Assembly (NCBI GenBank): GCA_027319095.1
Contig: DAHVNW010000012.1
Location: 1-49,716, forward strand
DNA length: 49,716 nt
Direction of reading: 5' to 3'
DNA from: a bacterium
GTDB lineage: Bacteria > SZUA-79 > Acidulodesulfobacterales > Acidulodesulfobacteraceae
Position 1 is the stretch's first letter; each line of letters begins with the position of its first letter. Position numbers and translations under genes: made by a program. The notes under the pieces were generated by a model. It was not told where the DNA came from. It made no database searches and saw nothing but the letters and a program-made list of their open reading frames with translations. This document shows, one piece after another, positions 7,116-15,488 of this stretch.

Positions 7116-8123
7116 ATGAGTTTTTACGAATTTGACGATAATATTAAAAACGAATATCTCGAAGGATTTAATATAAGGAAAGATTATTTCGATTCCGAAA
7201 TCCATTTTTACGCTCCAAGCATTAAATCTTACGAAACGGAAGATTTTAAAAATAATAAATCAGACTCTTTCCCTCCTTTTTCCATTACAGGAAGTTCGTG
7301 TTCCTTAAAATGCGAACACTGTAACGCCGAAATATTAAAATCTATGGCTCCGGCCTTAACGCCGGATGAACTTTTTGAGAAAGCAAAAGCAATATACGAT
7401 TCAGGCGGGTTGGGTTTTTTGCTCAGCGGCGGCTCTAACGGCAAAGGCATTGTCGATATTTTGCCTTATATAAATACCATAAAAAAAATAAAATCGGATT
7501 TCAATCTAAAAGTCATAGCGCATTGCGGGCTGATAACGGAAGAAATAGCCGACGGCCTTTACGATGCCGGAATAGATTCGGCAATGCTAGATATTATCGG
7601 GGAAGAGGATACGATACGCAAAGTATATCATTTAAACGCGACCGTTAAGGATTACGAAAATTCTTTAAAACGCCTGTCCGAAAGGAAAATACCCTGTTCT
7701 CCGCATGTAGTAATCGGATTAAAACATGGGCAAATTGCCGGAGAATTTAACGCTATAGATATTATTTCGAACTTTAGTATTTCTTCTTTAGTTTTAGTCG
7801 GTTTTATGCCTATGCATAATACTAAAATGGAAAATATCGCTCCTCCGGCTGCAGAAGAAATTGGGGAAGTATTTTTATATGCCAGGAAAAAATTTACCGG
7901 GACGCCGGTGCTTTTAGGATGCGAAAGACCTTATGGATTAAACAAATTTAAAATTGAAGAATTAGCCGTTAAATCGGGATTAAACGGAATTGCATATCCT
8001 TCCGAAGGAATTATACCTTTTAGCGTAAAACTCGGATTAAAGCCCAAATTTTCGGAAATATGCTGTTCCCTGATTTTTTCCGAAACAGCTTTACCCGCTA
8101 TAGAAATCGGCGGACAGGTTTAA
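7116..8123 (+). CDS. lipS1: LipS1: radical SAM protein of lipoate assembly
   Basis: This 335-residue radical SAM protein has the [4Fe-4S] motif C62-x3-C66-x2-C69 in 'SSCSLKCEHCNAEI', followed by 'LSGGSNGKG', a GGE-type SAM-binding equivalent. Further cysteines at the C-terminal end (ICCS) may hold the auxiliary cluster that donates sulfur. Together with the homologue at 10073-11140 and the ligase between them it matches the sLpl/LipS1/LipS2 lipoate pathway found beside sHdr genes, where the two enzymes insert the two sulfur atoms into octanoyl-LbpA. Assigning it as S1 rather than S2 is based on overall pattern and gene order. It starts 2 bases after lbpA2 with no clear ribosome site of its own. 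Confidence 0.8.
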   Translation: MSFYEFDDNIKNEYLEGFNIRKDYFDSEIHFYAPSIKSYETEDFKNNKSDSFPPFSITGSSCSLKCEHCNAEILKSMAPALTPDELFEKAKAIYDSGGLGFLLSGGSNGKGIVDILPYINTIKKIKSDFNLKVIAHCGLITEEIADGLYDAGIDSAMLDIIGEEDTIRKVYHLNATVKDYENSLKRLSERKIPCSPHVVIGLKHGQIAGEFNAIDIISNFSISSLVLVGFMPMHNTKMENIAPPAAEEIGEVFLYARKKFTGTPVLLGCERPYGLNKFKIEELAVKSGLNGIAYPSEGIIPFSVKLGLKPKFSEICCSLIFSETALPAIEIGGQV

Positions 8124-8186
8124 CTGCTTTCCAGGATTGCCGATAGAAACAAAACGCTTAAAATAGGTTCGAAGATATATAAAAAC

Positions 8187-8212
8187 CACATAAACGGCAT
8201 GCCGTTTATGTG
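8187..8212 (+). promoter_or_regulatory. Perfect 26-bp palindrome upstream of the lipoate ligase
   Basis: Thirteen-base half-sites (CACATAAACGGCA and its complement) meet without a spacer, 45 bases upstream of the ligase ATG. The right half plus following A/T-rich bases (8199-8229) matches 10004-10034 upstream of lipS2 at about 27 of 31 positions. It could be a shared operator for the two units or a dispersed repeat. Confidence 0.5.
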
Positions 8213-8257
8213 AAAAAATAATTTTCTATCTGTAATTTCAGATAAAATTGACGCGGA

Positions 8258-9793
8258 ATGTTTAGAGTAATAGACACCGGTTTAAAAGATTTTGCATATA
8301 ATATCTGCATGGATAAATCCCTCCTCGAACTCAGGAAAGAAGGGAAGATAGAGGACACTTTCCGTTTTTTAAGGTTTAAACCGTGCGTTCTTGTAGGATT
8401 TCATCAGTCCGTATTCAGCGAGATAAGGCAGGATTACTGCGAAGAAAAAGCCATAGGCGTAGGAAGAAGGATTACCGGCGGCGGAGCTATATATTTCGAC
8501 GAGATGCAGCTTGGCTGGGAACTTGTATTTTCTTCCAAAAGCATCAAAGTAAAAAATCTCGAAAATTTAACCGAAAATGTATGCTCGGCATTCGCCCAAG
8601 GAATTAAAAAACTTGGAATAGATGCAAAATTTAGGCCGAGAAACGATATAGAAGTGGAAGGACGAAAGATTTCGGGAACCGGCGGAACTTATGAATCCTC
8701 CGTTTACTTTTTTCAAGGAACTTTGCTATTAGATTTTAATCCCGAAAATATGGCTAAATCCTTAAAAATTCCAATCGAAAAATTGACGTCCAAAAATTTC
8801 GAGTCGATTCTTTCGAGAATTACGTCGGTTAAAGATATTTTAGGATATATACCCGATATCGACGCAATAAAACAGGTCATCCTCCAAGGTTTTAAAGAAC
8901 ATATAGGTCTGGACTTTTACGAATCCGGACTTGTTTCAGAAGAAAAAAGATTTCTAAAGGAACACGCCGGTTTCTACGGCTCGAGGGAATGGGTTTATTC
9001 AAACGAGTTCGATCCAGTTTCTACGGATATGGTGTCCGAAATTTATAAATGCGGCGGCGGCCTTTTTAAAACTTATGCAAAAATCGACAAAAAAAGAAAT
9101 TTATTAAAATATATTTATTTTACCGGCGATTATTTCGTTTCTCCCGCAAGAACTATAAATGATTTGGAGAGCTATTTAAAAGATACGCCCATGGAAGAAA
9201 TAACATTTAAGATAAACGATTATTTCGACAAGTTTAAGCCGGAATTTCAAAACGTCGAAAAAGAAGATTTTTTCAATATAGCCGCTCAGATTACAAATAA
9301 AATTAATTTTGCTAAAAAAACGGGGATAAAAGAAGAGGATTTGTCTAAATTTATTTTTGTAAACGGAATGAAACCGGAAGATATTCCTTCGGCAGAATAT
9401 ATTCTTTTACCTTATTGCGCAAAAAAATCGGATTGCGAATACAGAAATAAAGATAACTGCATATCCTGCGGGGAATGCGAGACGGGAACCGCCTATAAAT
9501 TTGCCGAAAGATACGGGATTATACCTAAAACGATTATAAATTACGAAAATTTAATCGAAACTTTGTCCGTCCTTAAAAAAGACAACGTTAAATCTTATAT
9601 AGGGTTTTGCTGCAAAGAATTTTATATAAAAAGAAGCAGCGCCTTTAAAAAAAGCGGTATAAAATCGCTGTTAATAGATATTTCATCGCCTTTATGCTAT
9701 AAGTATAAAAAAGAAGATGATGCTTACGCCGGAAAATTTACAGGCGAAACGTCTCTTGGAGTCAATATTTTATTTAAAATGTTCAATAAATAA
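8258..9793 (+). CDS. sLplA-type lipoate-protein ligase fused to a DUF116-like domain
   Basis: Residues 1 to about 230 form a LplA-type ligase: 'GRRITGGGAIYFDE' (69-82) is the nucleotide/lipoyl-binding loop and K137 in 'RKISGTGG' is the conserved catalytic lysine. Residues about 235-350 look like the accessory C-terminal (LplB-like) region. Residues about 375-511 are an unusual third part, 'LPYCAKKSDCEYR...CISCGECETG', with C387, C393, C401, C404, C407, C451, C452 and C480, matching the DUF116 pattern. The ligase should attach octanoate or lipoate to LbpA1/LbpA2; the cysteine-rich part may bind a metal or Fe-S cluster. At 511 residues it is far longer than a usual ligase (about 250-340). It lies between lipS1 and lipS2 and the ribosome site is weak. 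Confidence 0.82.
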   Translation: MFRVIDTGLKDFAYNICMDKSLLELRKEGKIEDTFRFLRFKPCVLVGFHQSVFSEIRQDYCEEKAIGVGRRITGGGAIYFDEMQLGWELVFSSKSIKVKNLENLTENVCSAFAQGIKKLGIDAKFRPRNDIEVEGRKISGTGGTYESSVYFFQGTLLLDFNPENMAKSLKIPIEKLTSKNFESILSRITSVKDILGYIPDIDAIKQVILQGFKEHIGLDFYESGLVSEEKRFLKEHAGFYGSREWVYSNEFDPVSTDMVSEIYKCGGGLFKTYAKIDKKRNLLKYIYFTGDYFVSPARTINDLESYLKDTPMEEITFKINDYFDKFKPEFQNVEKEDFFNIAAQITNKINFAKKTGIKEEDLSKFIFVNGMKPEDIPSAEYILLPYCAKKSDCEYRNKDNCISCGECETGTAYKFAERYGIIPKTIINYENLIETLSVLKKDNVKSYIGFCCKEFYIKRSSAFKKSGIKSLLIDISSPLCYKYKKEDDAYAGKFTGETSLGVNILFKMFNK

Positions 9794-9866
9794 AAAGTAA
9801 AAAAACAAAATAAAGATACTTAATCACCGTTAGAAATTATAAAAATTGATTCAACAAGTTATAAGT

Positions 9867-9950
9867 ACTGGATTCTGGATTCCAGCCGTCATTTGCTTAC
9901 ATTAATAACACGCATTGATGGAAGCAGAGAATATGCTGGAGACACCCAAC
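9867..9950 (+). repeat. Degraded intergenic repeat related to the 1958-2051 element
   Basis: The stretch keeps the order gattccagccgtcattt, gcattgatgg and gcag..agaatatgctgg. This parallels catttcttt-like, gcatcgatgg and cagtcaaagaatatgccgg around 1951-2056. It lies in the 279-base gap between the ligase and lipS2, which holds no gene. Confidence 0.45.
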
Positions 9951-9994
9951 AGGTGAAAAGTTAAAGCTTCCAGAGTTATTCACGCGTAAGCGGA

Positions 9995-10017
9995 TATAAA
10001 CGAATGCCGTTTATGTA
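9995..10017 (+). promoter_or_regulatory. Imperfect palindrome upstream of lipS2
   Basis: ATAAACG and CGTTTAT arms surround a five-base centre, 56 bases upstream of the lipS2 ATG. It is a diverged copy of the perfect palindrome at 8187-8212, in the same relative position to a gene of the same pathway. Confidence 0.45.
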
Positions 10018-10072
10018 GAAAATTAATTTTATATAGGTGGATTAAGGATATACTAAGAGGAAATTATAATTT

Positions 10073-11140
10073 ATGAATAATGAAACGGCTGCATTAAATT
10101 TCAATTACGATGGCGAAAGCTCCCCTCAATATCTAAAGGTAAGTCTTGCGGCGGCAATGACTATGGATTTTGTGCCGGGAATTTTTTACAGGGGCGCATG
10201 CCTTCACTGCATAAACGTCCTCCTTACATACGACGACGGCTGCAGGGCAAACTGCGCTTACTGCGGGCTTCAAAAATCCCGCGAAGGGGAATATAACAAT
10301 AAAAGTTTTATAAGGGTCGATTGGCCGGCATTTAAAACGGACGATATTATAACATCCACCTTAAAGAAAAAAAACATAGTCGACAGAATATGTATATCCA
10401 TGATAACTCACGAAAGAGCTAAGGAAGATACTTTCACGGTTTTAAAAAGGTTTGCCTCCGAACTGCACTGCCCCGTTTCCATATTGATGACCCCTACGGT
10501 TTTAAAACACGAGGATATAGACAAGTTTAAAGAATACGGCGCGGACATGGTAACAGTTGCGCTGGATGCAGCCACTCCTGAGCTTTTTGACTTATATAGA
10601 GGCAGAGGTGTTGGCGGTCCGCACAGATGGGAAAAATATAACGATATTCTTGAATATTCCGTTTCAGTCTTCGGCAAAAATAAAGTCGGCTGCCATCTAG
10701 TAGTAGGTCTTGGCGAAACCGAAAAAGATATGGTTTTTAGAATGCAGTCGGTCAGGGATAAGGGCTCAAGATCTCACCTGTTTTCTTTTTATCAGGAAAA
10801 AGGCTCCAAATTGGAAAACCATCCCCAGTGTTCTGCGGGTCGATACAGGCGGATCCAGGTTGCAAGGCATATAATAGACTACGATATGGGAAGGGCAGAA
10901 GACATGAAATTTGAAACCGGCGGAAAAATAATAGATTTTGGGATTCATTTTAAAAATGTGGCTGAAATAATAGAAAACGGCGCTGCTTTTCAAACTACCG
11001 GATGTCCCGGAAAAACAGAAATTTCCGCATGCAACAGACCTTTCGGCGATTCGTCGCCGAAAAATATAAGGAGTTTTCCTTTCGAGCTTAACGCAAGCGA
11101 CGTCAACAGGGTCAGAAAAGAACTTATGGAATACGAATAG
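10073..11140 (+). CDS. lipS2: LipS2: radical SAM protein of lipoate assembly
   Basis: This 355-residue radical SAM enzyme has its cluster motif at C57-x3-C61-x2-C64 within 'DDGCRANCAYCGL', preceded by extra cysteines C43 and C46. Later cysteines near the C-terminus (TTGCPGKTEISACNRPFGD) are suited to an auxiliary cluster. The layout resembles biotin-synthase/LipA-like sulfur-inserting enzymes. With LipS1 it should complete the dithiolane on LbpA-bound octanoate. The ribosome site AAGAGG lies 12 bases before the ATG. It closes the lipoate module, and an R1 repeat fragment follows. Confidence 0.8.
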   Translation: MNNETAALNFNYDGESSPQYLKVSLAAAMTMDFVPGIFYRGACLHCINVLLTYDDGCRANCAYCGLQKSREGEYNNKSFIRVDWPAFKTDDIITSTLKKKNIVDRICISMITHERAKEDTFTVLKRFASELHCPVSILMTPTVLKHEDIDKFKEYGADMVTVALDAATPELFDLYRGRGVGGPHRWEKYNDILEYSVSVFGKNKVGCHLVVGLGETEKDMVFRMQSVRDKGSRSHLFSFYQEKGSKLENHPQCSAGRYRRIQVARHIIDYDMGRAEDMKFETGGKIIDFGIHFKNVAEIIENGAAFQTTGCPGKTEISACNRPFGDSSPKNIRSFPFELNASDVNRVRKELMEYE

Positions 11141-11172
11141 AAAAAAGCCAGTAAATACAGGCGAGAGCCAGC

Positions 11173-11205
11173 GATAAAATAAATCTGACCCCTTTTTGCT
11201 TTTTG
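11173..11205 (+). repeat. Repeat R1, truncated copy c (right arm only)
   Basis: 'ataaaataaatctgaccccttttt' resembles the right arm of R1a and R1b, with 'gacccc' for 'gtcccc'. The left arm is missing. It lies just after lipS2. Confidence 0.6.
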
Positions 11206-11256
11206 TATAACATATATACGAATTAAATACGAATATCAATAAAAAAGGAGAAAAAA

Positions 11257-11721
11257 TTGCCGGAAGCGGAATTGCTGAAAGTCAAGGTAAAGCATTTAAA
11301 TAATTTGCAAAATCAAATTATTACAGAAAAACATACGCTTATAACCGACGAACCCGAAAATTCTGGAGGAGAAGAACTTGCTATTAATCCTATCGAACTT
11401 CTTCTTGGGGCAGAGGGGGCTTGCACTATTTCGGTTTTAACGATGTTTGCGAAAAGAATGAAATACGATTTGCAGGGCGTAGAAATAAGCTTAGTTCATA
11501 AAAGAATCCGCGTCGAAGAAATAAAAGATTCCGGGATAGAAATAGATAACGAAAGGGGCTACATTCATAAAATAGAAAAAAACATTAAATTCATCGGTAA
11601 TTTAGACGAAGACCAGATAGAAGAGCTCCAGAGGGTTTCTCAAAGATGCCCCGTTCATAACATGATAGAAAAAAGATCCTATTTTGAAATATCTTTCGAT
11701 TACAATCAAAAAGAGATATAA
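11257..11721 (+). CDS. OsmC/Ohr-family protein
   Basis: This 154-residue protein carries the two family cysteines: C56 in 'GAEGACTISVLTMFAKRM' and C131 in 'RCPVHNM'. OsmC/Ohr proteins reduce organic hydroperoxides with these thiols; some YhfA-like members have unknown function. The start is TTG at 11257, supported by AAAAAGGAGAAAA just upstream, since no better ATG is seen. It lies downstream of the sulfur/lipoate module and 25 bases before a small unknown ORF. A link to reactive sulfur or peroxide defence in sulfur metabolism is inference. Lipoyl-dependent reduction of Ohr-type proteins is known, which makes the neighbourhood suggestive. Confidence 0.75.
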   Translation: MPEAELLKVKVKHLNNLQNQIITEKHTLITDEPENSGGEELAINPIELLLGAEGACTISVLTMFAKRMKYDLQGVEISLVHKRIRVEEIKDSGIEIDNERGYIHKIEKNIKFIGNLDEDQIEELQRVSQRCPVHNMIEKRSYFEISFDYNQKEI

Positions 11722-11746
11722 AAACAAGGGAAAGGAGGGTTTATTT

Positions 11747-11905
11747 ATGGCAGTCATTGGAATAGGAAATAATCCGGCAAACGACATTGTTAACAATTAT
11801 CGACAAGTAATTAAAAACGCTCCGCCTATTAAAATAGAATTGCCAAACGCGCCGTCTTCAGTTACCGTCCGGCAATCTAACGGTAATATAAGCATTCATG
11901 TTTAA
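11747..11905 (+). CDS. Small uncharacterised protein, 52 residues
   Basis: The ATG at 11747 is preceded by a strong AAAGGAGGG ribosome site. The product is 52 residues, MAVIGIGNNPANDIVNNYRQ at the start and SSVTVRQSNGNISIHV at the end. It has no cysteine and no membrane segment, but is rich in Asn, Val and Ile. Its end overlaps the start of tilS by 8 bases, so it is probably cotranslated. I do not recognise a family. The good ribosome site and overlap are the evidence that it is real. Confidence 0.6.
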   Translation: MAVIGIGNNPANDIVNNYRQVIKNAPPIKIELPNAPSSVTVRQSNGNISIHV

Positions 11906-13436
11906 CGGCGAATCAGGCTCTTCTTTCTTTAAGAAATTAATATCGACCGTTAAAAATTACGGTCTTATCTCATGGGGCGAAAAAGTAATCGTGGCGGTCA
12001 GCGGGGGAGCCGATTCGACCGTTTTACTGACGTCGCTTTACGAGTTAAGACATTATCTGGGAATAGATTTATTTTGCGCTTCTTTCGACCATAAAATCAG
12101 GAAATATTCCGAGAAAGATATAGAATTAGTAGGAAATTTATGCAAAAAACTTTCAATACCTTTTTATACCGAAAAAGGCGACGTGATGTCTTATGCAAAA
12201 AAAAACAGATTAAATATCGAAGAAGCGGCGCGTATCTTGCGATACGATTTTTTAATTAAAGCCGCATCTAAGTTCAAAGCTGAAAAAATTGCGGTAGCGC
12301 ATCATTTAGACGATTTTGCAGAAACTATGATTATGAGGCTTATTACCGGCGGAGGCGCCGCAGCATTATACGGTTTAAGCCCAAAAACAGGCATAGTAAT
12401 CAGGCCGCTTATAAATCATACAAAGTCGGAGGTAAACGATTTTGCCGGTCAAAATTCGATTAAGTTTATAGAAGACTATACTAATTTCGATACGAAAATC
12501 TTAAGGAATTTCGTAAGGCTAAATATAATACCGTTATTTAAAGAAAGAAACCCGTCTTTTTTAAAAACAATTAAAAATACAGCCGATATTATCAGGAAAG
12601 ACGACGATTTTATTAACCGGGGAGCAGAGAAAATTTTTAACGAGATTGCGATAAAAGACGGGCACGGTAAAAAAATATTTTTTAATGCAAACGATTTGGT
12701 TAAAATCGACGATGCCTTGTTATACAGAATTTTAAAAAATGCCGCCTTAAGTTTAAGCGCATGCCCGGGAATTTCCTTCGATAACTATAATTTTTTTGTA
12801 AAGAAACCGGTTATTTACTATAAAACGCTTAAAACTTTTATTGAACTTATAAAATCAAAAAAACCTAATACTTATTTCAATATAAATTCCTATATAACGG
12901 CGAGGAAAGAATACGATAAAATTATAATAGAGCTTACAGGGCCGGAAAACAAATTAAATTTTCAATCTTTTTGTTTTAATATAAAATCTAAAACAAAATA
13001 TAATTACGGTATAGATATAAACTTAAGCGGCGTTATCGAAAAAAAAGGAGGGCATTCGATATACATTACGGAAATCGACAAAACCTTTCGAATAGAAAAA
13101 TTGGATGCCGCAAGCGCGGAAAATATAAAACAAAATATTTTATCTAAAAAAATTAATTTAACTTCAGATACCTCTTATTTCGATTATGATAAAATTGGCT
13201 TTCCAATAACGATAAGACCTTTTGAGGCAGGAGACAGATTTACTCCTATCGGCATGAATAGCCCGAAAAAATTAAAAGAATATTTTATAGATAAAAAAGT
13301 TCCTTTAAATATTAGAAAAATTCTTCCTTTAATATTTTTCGGCGAAAAGATAGCCTGGGTTTCTCTTTATACTATTAGCAACGATATTAAAATTACAGGA
13401 TTTACTAAAAATGTCGGATTAATAAAGTTGGGTTGA
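11898..13436 (+). CDS. tilS: tRNA(Ile)-lysidine synthase
   Basis: TilS uses ATP to attach lysine to C34 of the CAU-anticodon tRNA-Ile so that it reads AUA. The PP-loop 'SGGADS' (35-40), 'AVAHHLDDFAETMIMRL' and 'RPLINHTKSEV' are all present. C-terminal substrate-binding domains follow and end in a typical 'PLIFFGEKIAWV' block (about 479-490). The length of 512 is long but within the range of the two-domain form. It opens the conserved housekeeping block that continues with ftsH. Confidence 0.9.
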   Translation: MFNGESGSSFFKKLISTVKNYGLISWGEKVIVAVSGGADSTVLLTSLYELRHYLGIDLFCASFDHKIRKYSEKDIELVGNLCKKLSIPFYTEKGDVMSYAKKNRLNIEEAARILRYDFLIKAASKFKAEKIAVAHHLDDFAETMIMRLITGGGAAALYGLSPKTGIVIRPLINHTKSEVNDFAGQNSIKFIEDYTNFDTKILRNFVRLNIIPLFKERNPSFLKTIKNTADIIRKDDDFINRGAEKIFNEIAIKDGHGKKIFFNANDLVKIDDALLYRILKNAALSLSACPGISFDNYNFFVKKPVIYYKTLKTFIELIKSKKPNTYFNINSYITARKEYDKIIIELTGPENKLNFQSFCFNIKSKTKYNYGIDINLSGVIEKKGGHSIYITEIDKTFRIEKLDAASAENIKQNILSKKINLTSDTSYFDYDKIGFPITIRPFEAGDRFTPIGMNSPKKLKEYFIDKKVPLNIRKILPLIFFGEKIAWVSLYTISNDIKITGFTKNVGLIKLG

Positions 13437-13570
13437 AACCCGGTATCTGACAAGATTACAAATAATCATTGAAAAAAATATATAAATATGCCATATTAAT
13501 TTAGTGAGCTTTTTCGATTTGAAATCAGATAGCCAATAATGTCATGAACTGCAAGGGGGGTTAATATAAT

Positions 13571-15454
13571 TTGAATTCGAGACTGAAAAACCTGTTGTTA
13601 TGGATTTTTATAATTTTTTTGATGATTTTTATTTTTACGATGTTTAATCACCATCCGCCTAAAACCAAAAAAATAATTTTTTCTTCGTTAATAAAGGAAA
13701 TTAAGGCAAATAACATTAAAAGCGTTACCGTAGAATCCCATAATATAATAGGAGTTTTTAAAAACGGTAAAAAATTTACGACATATGCCCCTACATATCC
13801 CGGACTGATTACTCTTTTAGAGAAGCATAAAATCGAAATAGACGCAAAACCCAAACCTGGTTCTCCTTGGTATTTGAGCTTTTTAATAGACTGGCTGCCT
13901 ATGATAATAATACTTTTTGCATTCTGGTATTTTTTCTGGAGGCAGATGCAGGGAGGCGCGGGAAAGGCAATGTCTTTCGGAAAATCTAAGGCAAAGCTTT
14001 TAAACGACGGCACTAACAAAGTAACTTTCAAAGACGTTGCCGGTATCGAAGAATCAAAACAGGAATTGGAAGAAATAGTCGATTTTTTAAAAGACCCGAA
14101 AAAGTTTACCAAGCTTGGAGGCAGAATTCCGCACGGCGTTTTGCTAGTAGGGCCTCCGGGAACGGGTAAAACCCTGCTTGCTAAGGCTATAGCAGGCGAG
14201 GCCGGAGTTCCTTTCTTCAGCATAAGCGGGTCAGATTTCGTAGAAATGTTCGTCGGGGTCGGCGCTTCACGCGTAAGAGACCTTTTTGCGCAAGGCAAGA
14301 AAAATGCCCCGTGCATAATATTTATCGATGAAATAGATGCAGTAGGAAGACACAGGGGCGCAGGACTGGGCGGCGGACACGACGAAAGGGAGCAGACGTT
14401 AAACCAGCTTCTTGTGGAGATGGACGGTTTTGAACCTAACGAAGGAGTAATTTTAATCGCCGCTACAAACAGGCCGGACGTTTTAGACCCGGCGCTTTTA
14501 AGACCTGGAAGGTTCGACAGGCAGGTAGTAGTTCCCAAACCGGACATAAAAGGAAGAGAAGAAATATTAAAGGTACATGTAAAAGACGTGCCTTTAGCTA
14601 AAGACGCAGATTTAAAAGTCATAGCAAGAGGCACTCCGGGATTTTCCGGCGCCGACCTCGCAAATATGGTTAACGAAGCGGCTCTTCTGGCCGCCAGAAA
14701 AAACGAAACGACGGTTACAATGTCCGATCTCGAAGAAGCTAAAGATAAAGTTATGATGGGGACCGAAAGAAAAAGCATGGTGATAAGCGAAAAAGAAAAA
14801 AGGATCACGGCATATCATGAATCGGGACATACTCTCGTGGCAAAACTGCTTCCGGGAACCGACCCGATTCACAAAGTAACGATAATTCCCAGAGGCATGG
14901 CTATGGGCTTAACGCAGCAACTTCCCATAGACGAAAAACATAATTACGATAAAGAATATTTATTAAACGAAATAGCCATTTTACTTGGCGGCCGAACCGC
15001 CGAGGAAATTGTTTTTAATCTGGCTACTACCGGCGCTTCCAACGATATCGAGAGGGCTACGGATATAGCAAGAAAGATGATATGCGAATGGGGTATGAGC
15101 GAAAAACTTGGCCCTATTACATTCGGAAAAAAAGAAGAGCAGATATTTCTTGGAAGAGAATTTGCCCAGCATAAAGATTATTCGGAATCCACTGCCGTCG
15201 CTATCGACGAGGAAGTTAAGGAAATAGTGACTAAAAATCATGAAAGAGCGCGGGAGATATTAACGGCTAACATCGATATCCTTAACGACATTGCCTTAAA
15301 GCTTATAGAAAAAGAGTCATTAAACGGAAAAGAAATAGATGCGATTATAAAATCTCATAAGCCTGATTACGTATCCAACGAAGTTTCTGAAGATAAAAAT
15401 AATTCCGGCGGTAAGGACGGGGAAAGCATGGAAGGCGTCGATATAGAAGAATAA
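13571..15454 (+). CDS. ftsH: ATP-dependent zinc metalloprotease FtsH
   Basis: This membrane AAA+ protease degrades misassembled membrane proteins and regulatory substrates. Two membrane helices at about 9-26 and 101-122 flank a small periplasmic domain. Walker A 'GPPGTGKT' is at about 194, '[13 protein letters not shown]' is Walker B, and the second region of homology is '[20 protein letters not shown]'. The zinc site 'HESGH' is at about 415. The 627-residue length is normal. It starts with TTG preceded by GGGGGG; no in-frame ATG nearby gives the first helix. The C-terminal tail is Asp/Glu/Asn-rich. It is followed by folP, the usual neighbour in related genomes. Confidence 0.95.
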   Translation: MNSRLKNLLLWIFIIFLMIFIFTMFNHHPPKTKKIIFSSLIKEIKANNIKSVTVESHNIIGVFKNGKKFTTYAPTYPGLITLLEKHKIEIDAKPKPGSPWYLSFLIDWLPMIIILFAFWYFFWRQMQGGAGKAMSFGKSKAKLLNDGTNKVTFKDVAGIEESKQELEEIVDFLKDPKKFTKLGGRIPHGVLLVGPPGTGKTLLAKAIAGEAGVPFFSISGSDFVEMFVGVGASRVRDLFAQGKKNAPCIIFIDEIDAVGRHRGAGLGGGHDEREQTLNQLLVEMDGFEPNEGVILIAATNRPDVLDPALLRPGRFDRQVVVPKPDIKGREEILKVHVKDVPLAKDADLKVIARGTPGFSGADLANMVNEAALLAARKNETTVTMSDLEEAKDKVMMGTERKSMVISEKEKRITAYHESGHTLVAKLLPGTDPIHKVTIIPRGMAMGLTQQLPIDEKHNYDKEYLLNEIAILLGGRTAEEIVFNLATTGASNDIERATDIARKMICEWGMSEKLGPITFGKKEEQIFLGREFAQHKDYSESTAVAIDEEVKEIVTKNHERAREILTANIDILNDIALKLIEKESLNGKEIDAIIKSHKPDYVSNEVSEDKNNSGGKDGESMEGVDIEE

Positions 15455-15488
15455 AGATATTTAATTTCTATAAATTAACTTTTTATAT

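Noticed and set aside
13434-13475. Possible selenocysteine readthrough at the TGA ending tilS
   Set aside because: The downstream frame soon meets another stop and shows no conserved continuation; tilS is already full length.
13648-14808. Long open frame of 386 codons on the minus strand inside ftsH
   Set aside because: It is a shadow of the strongly conserved ftsH reading frame; it has no ribosome site and reads as low-complexity Ser/Pro/Leu-rich sequence.
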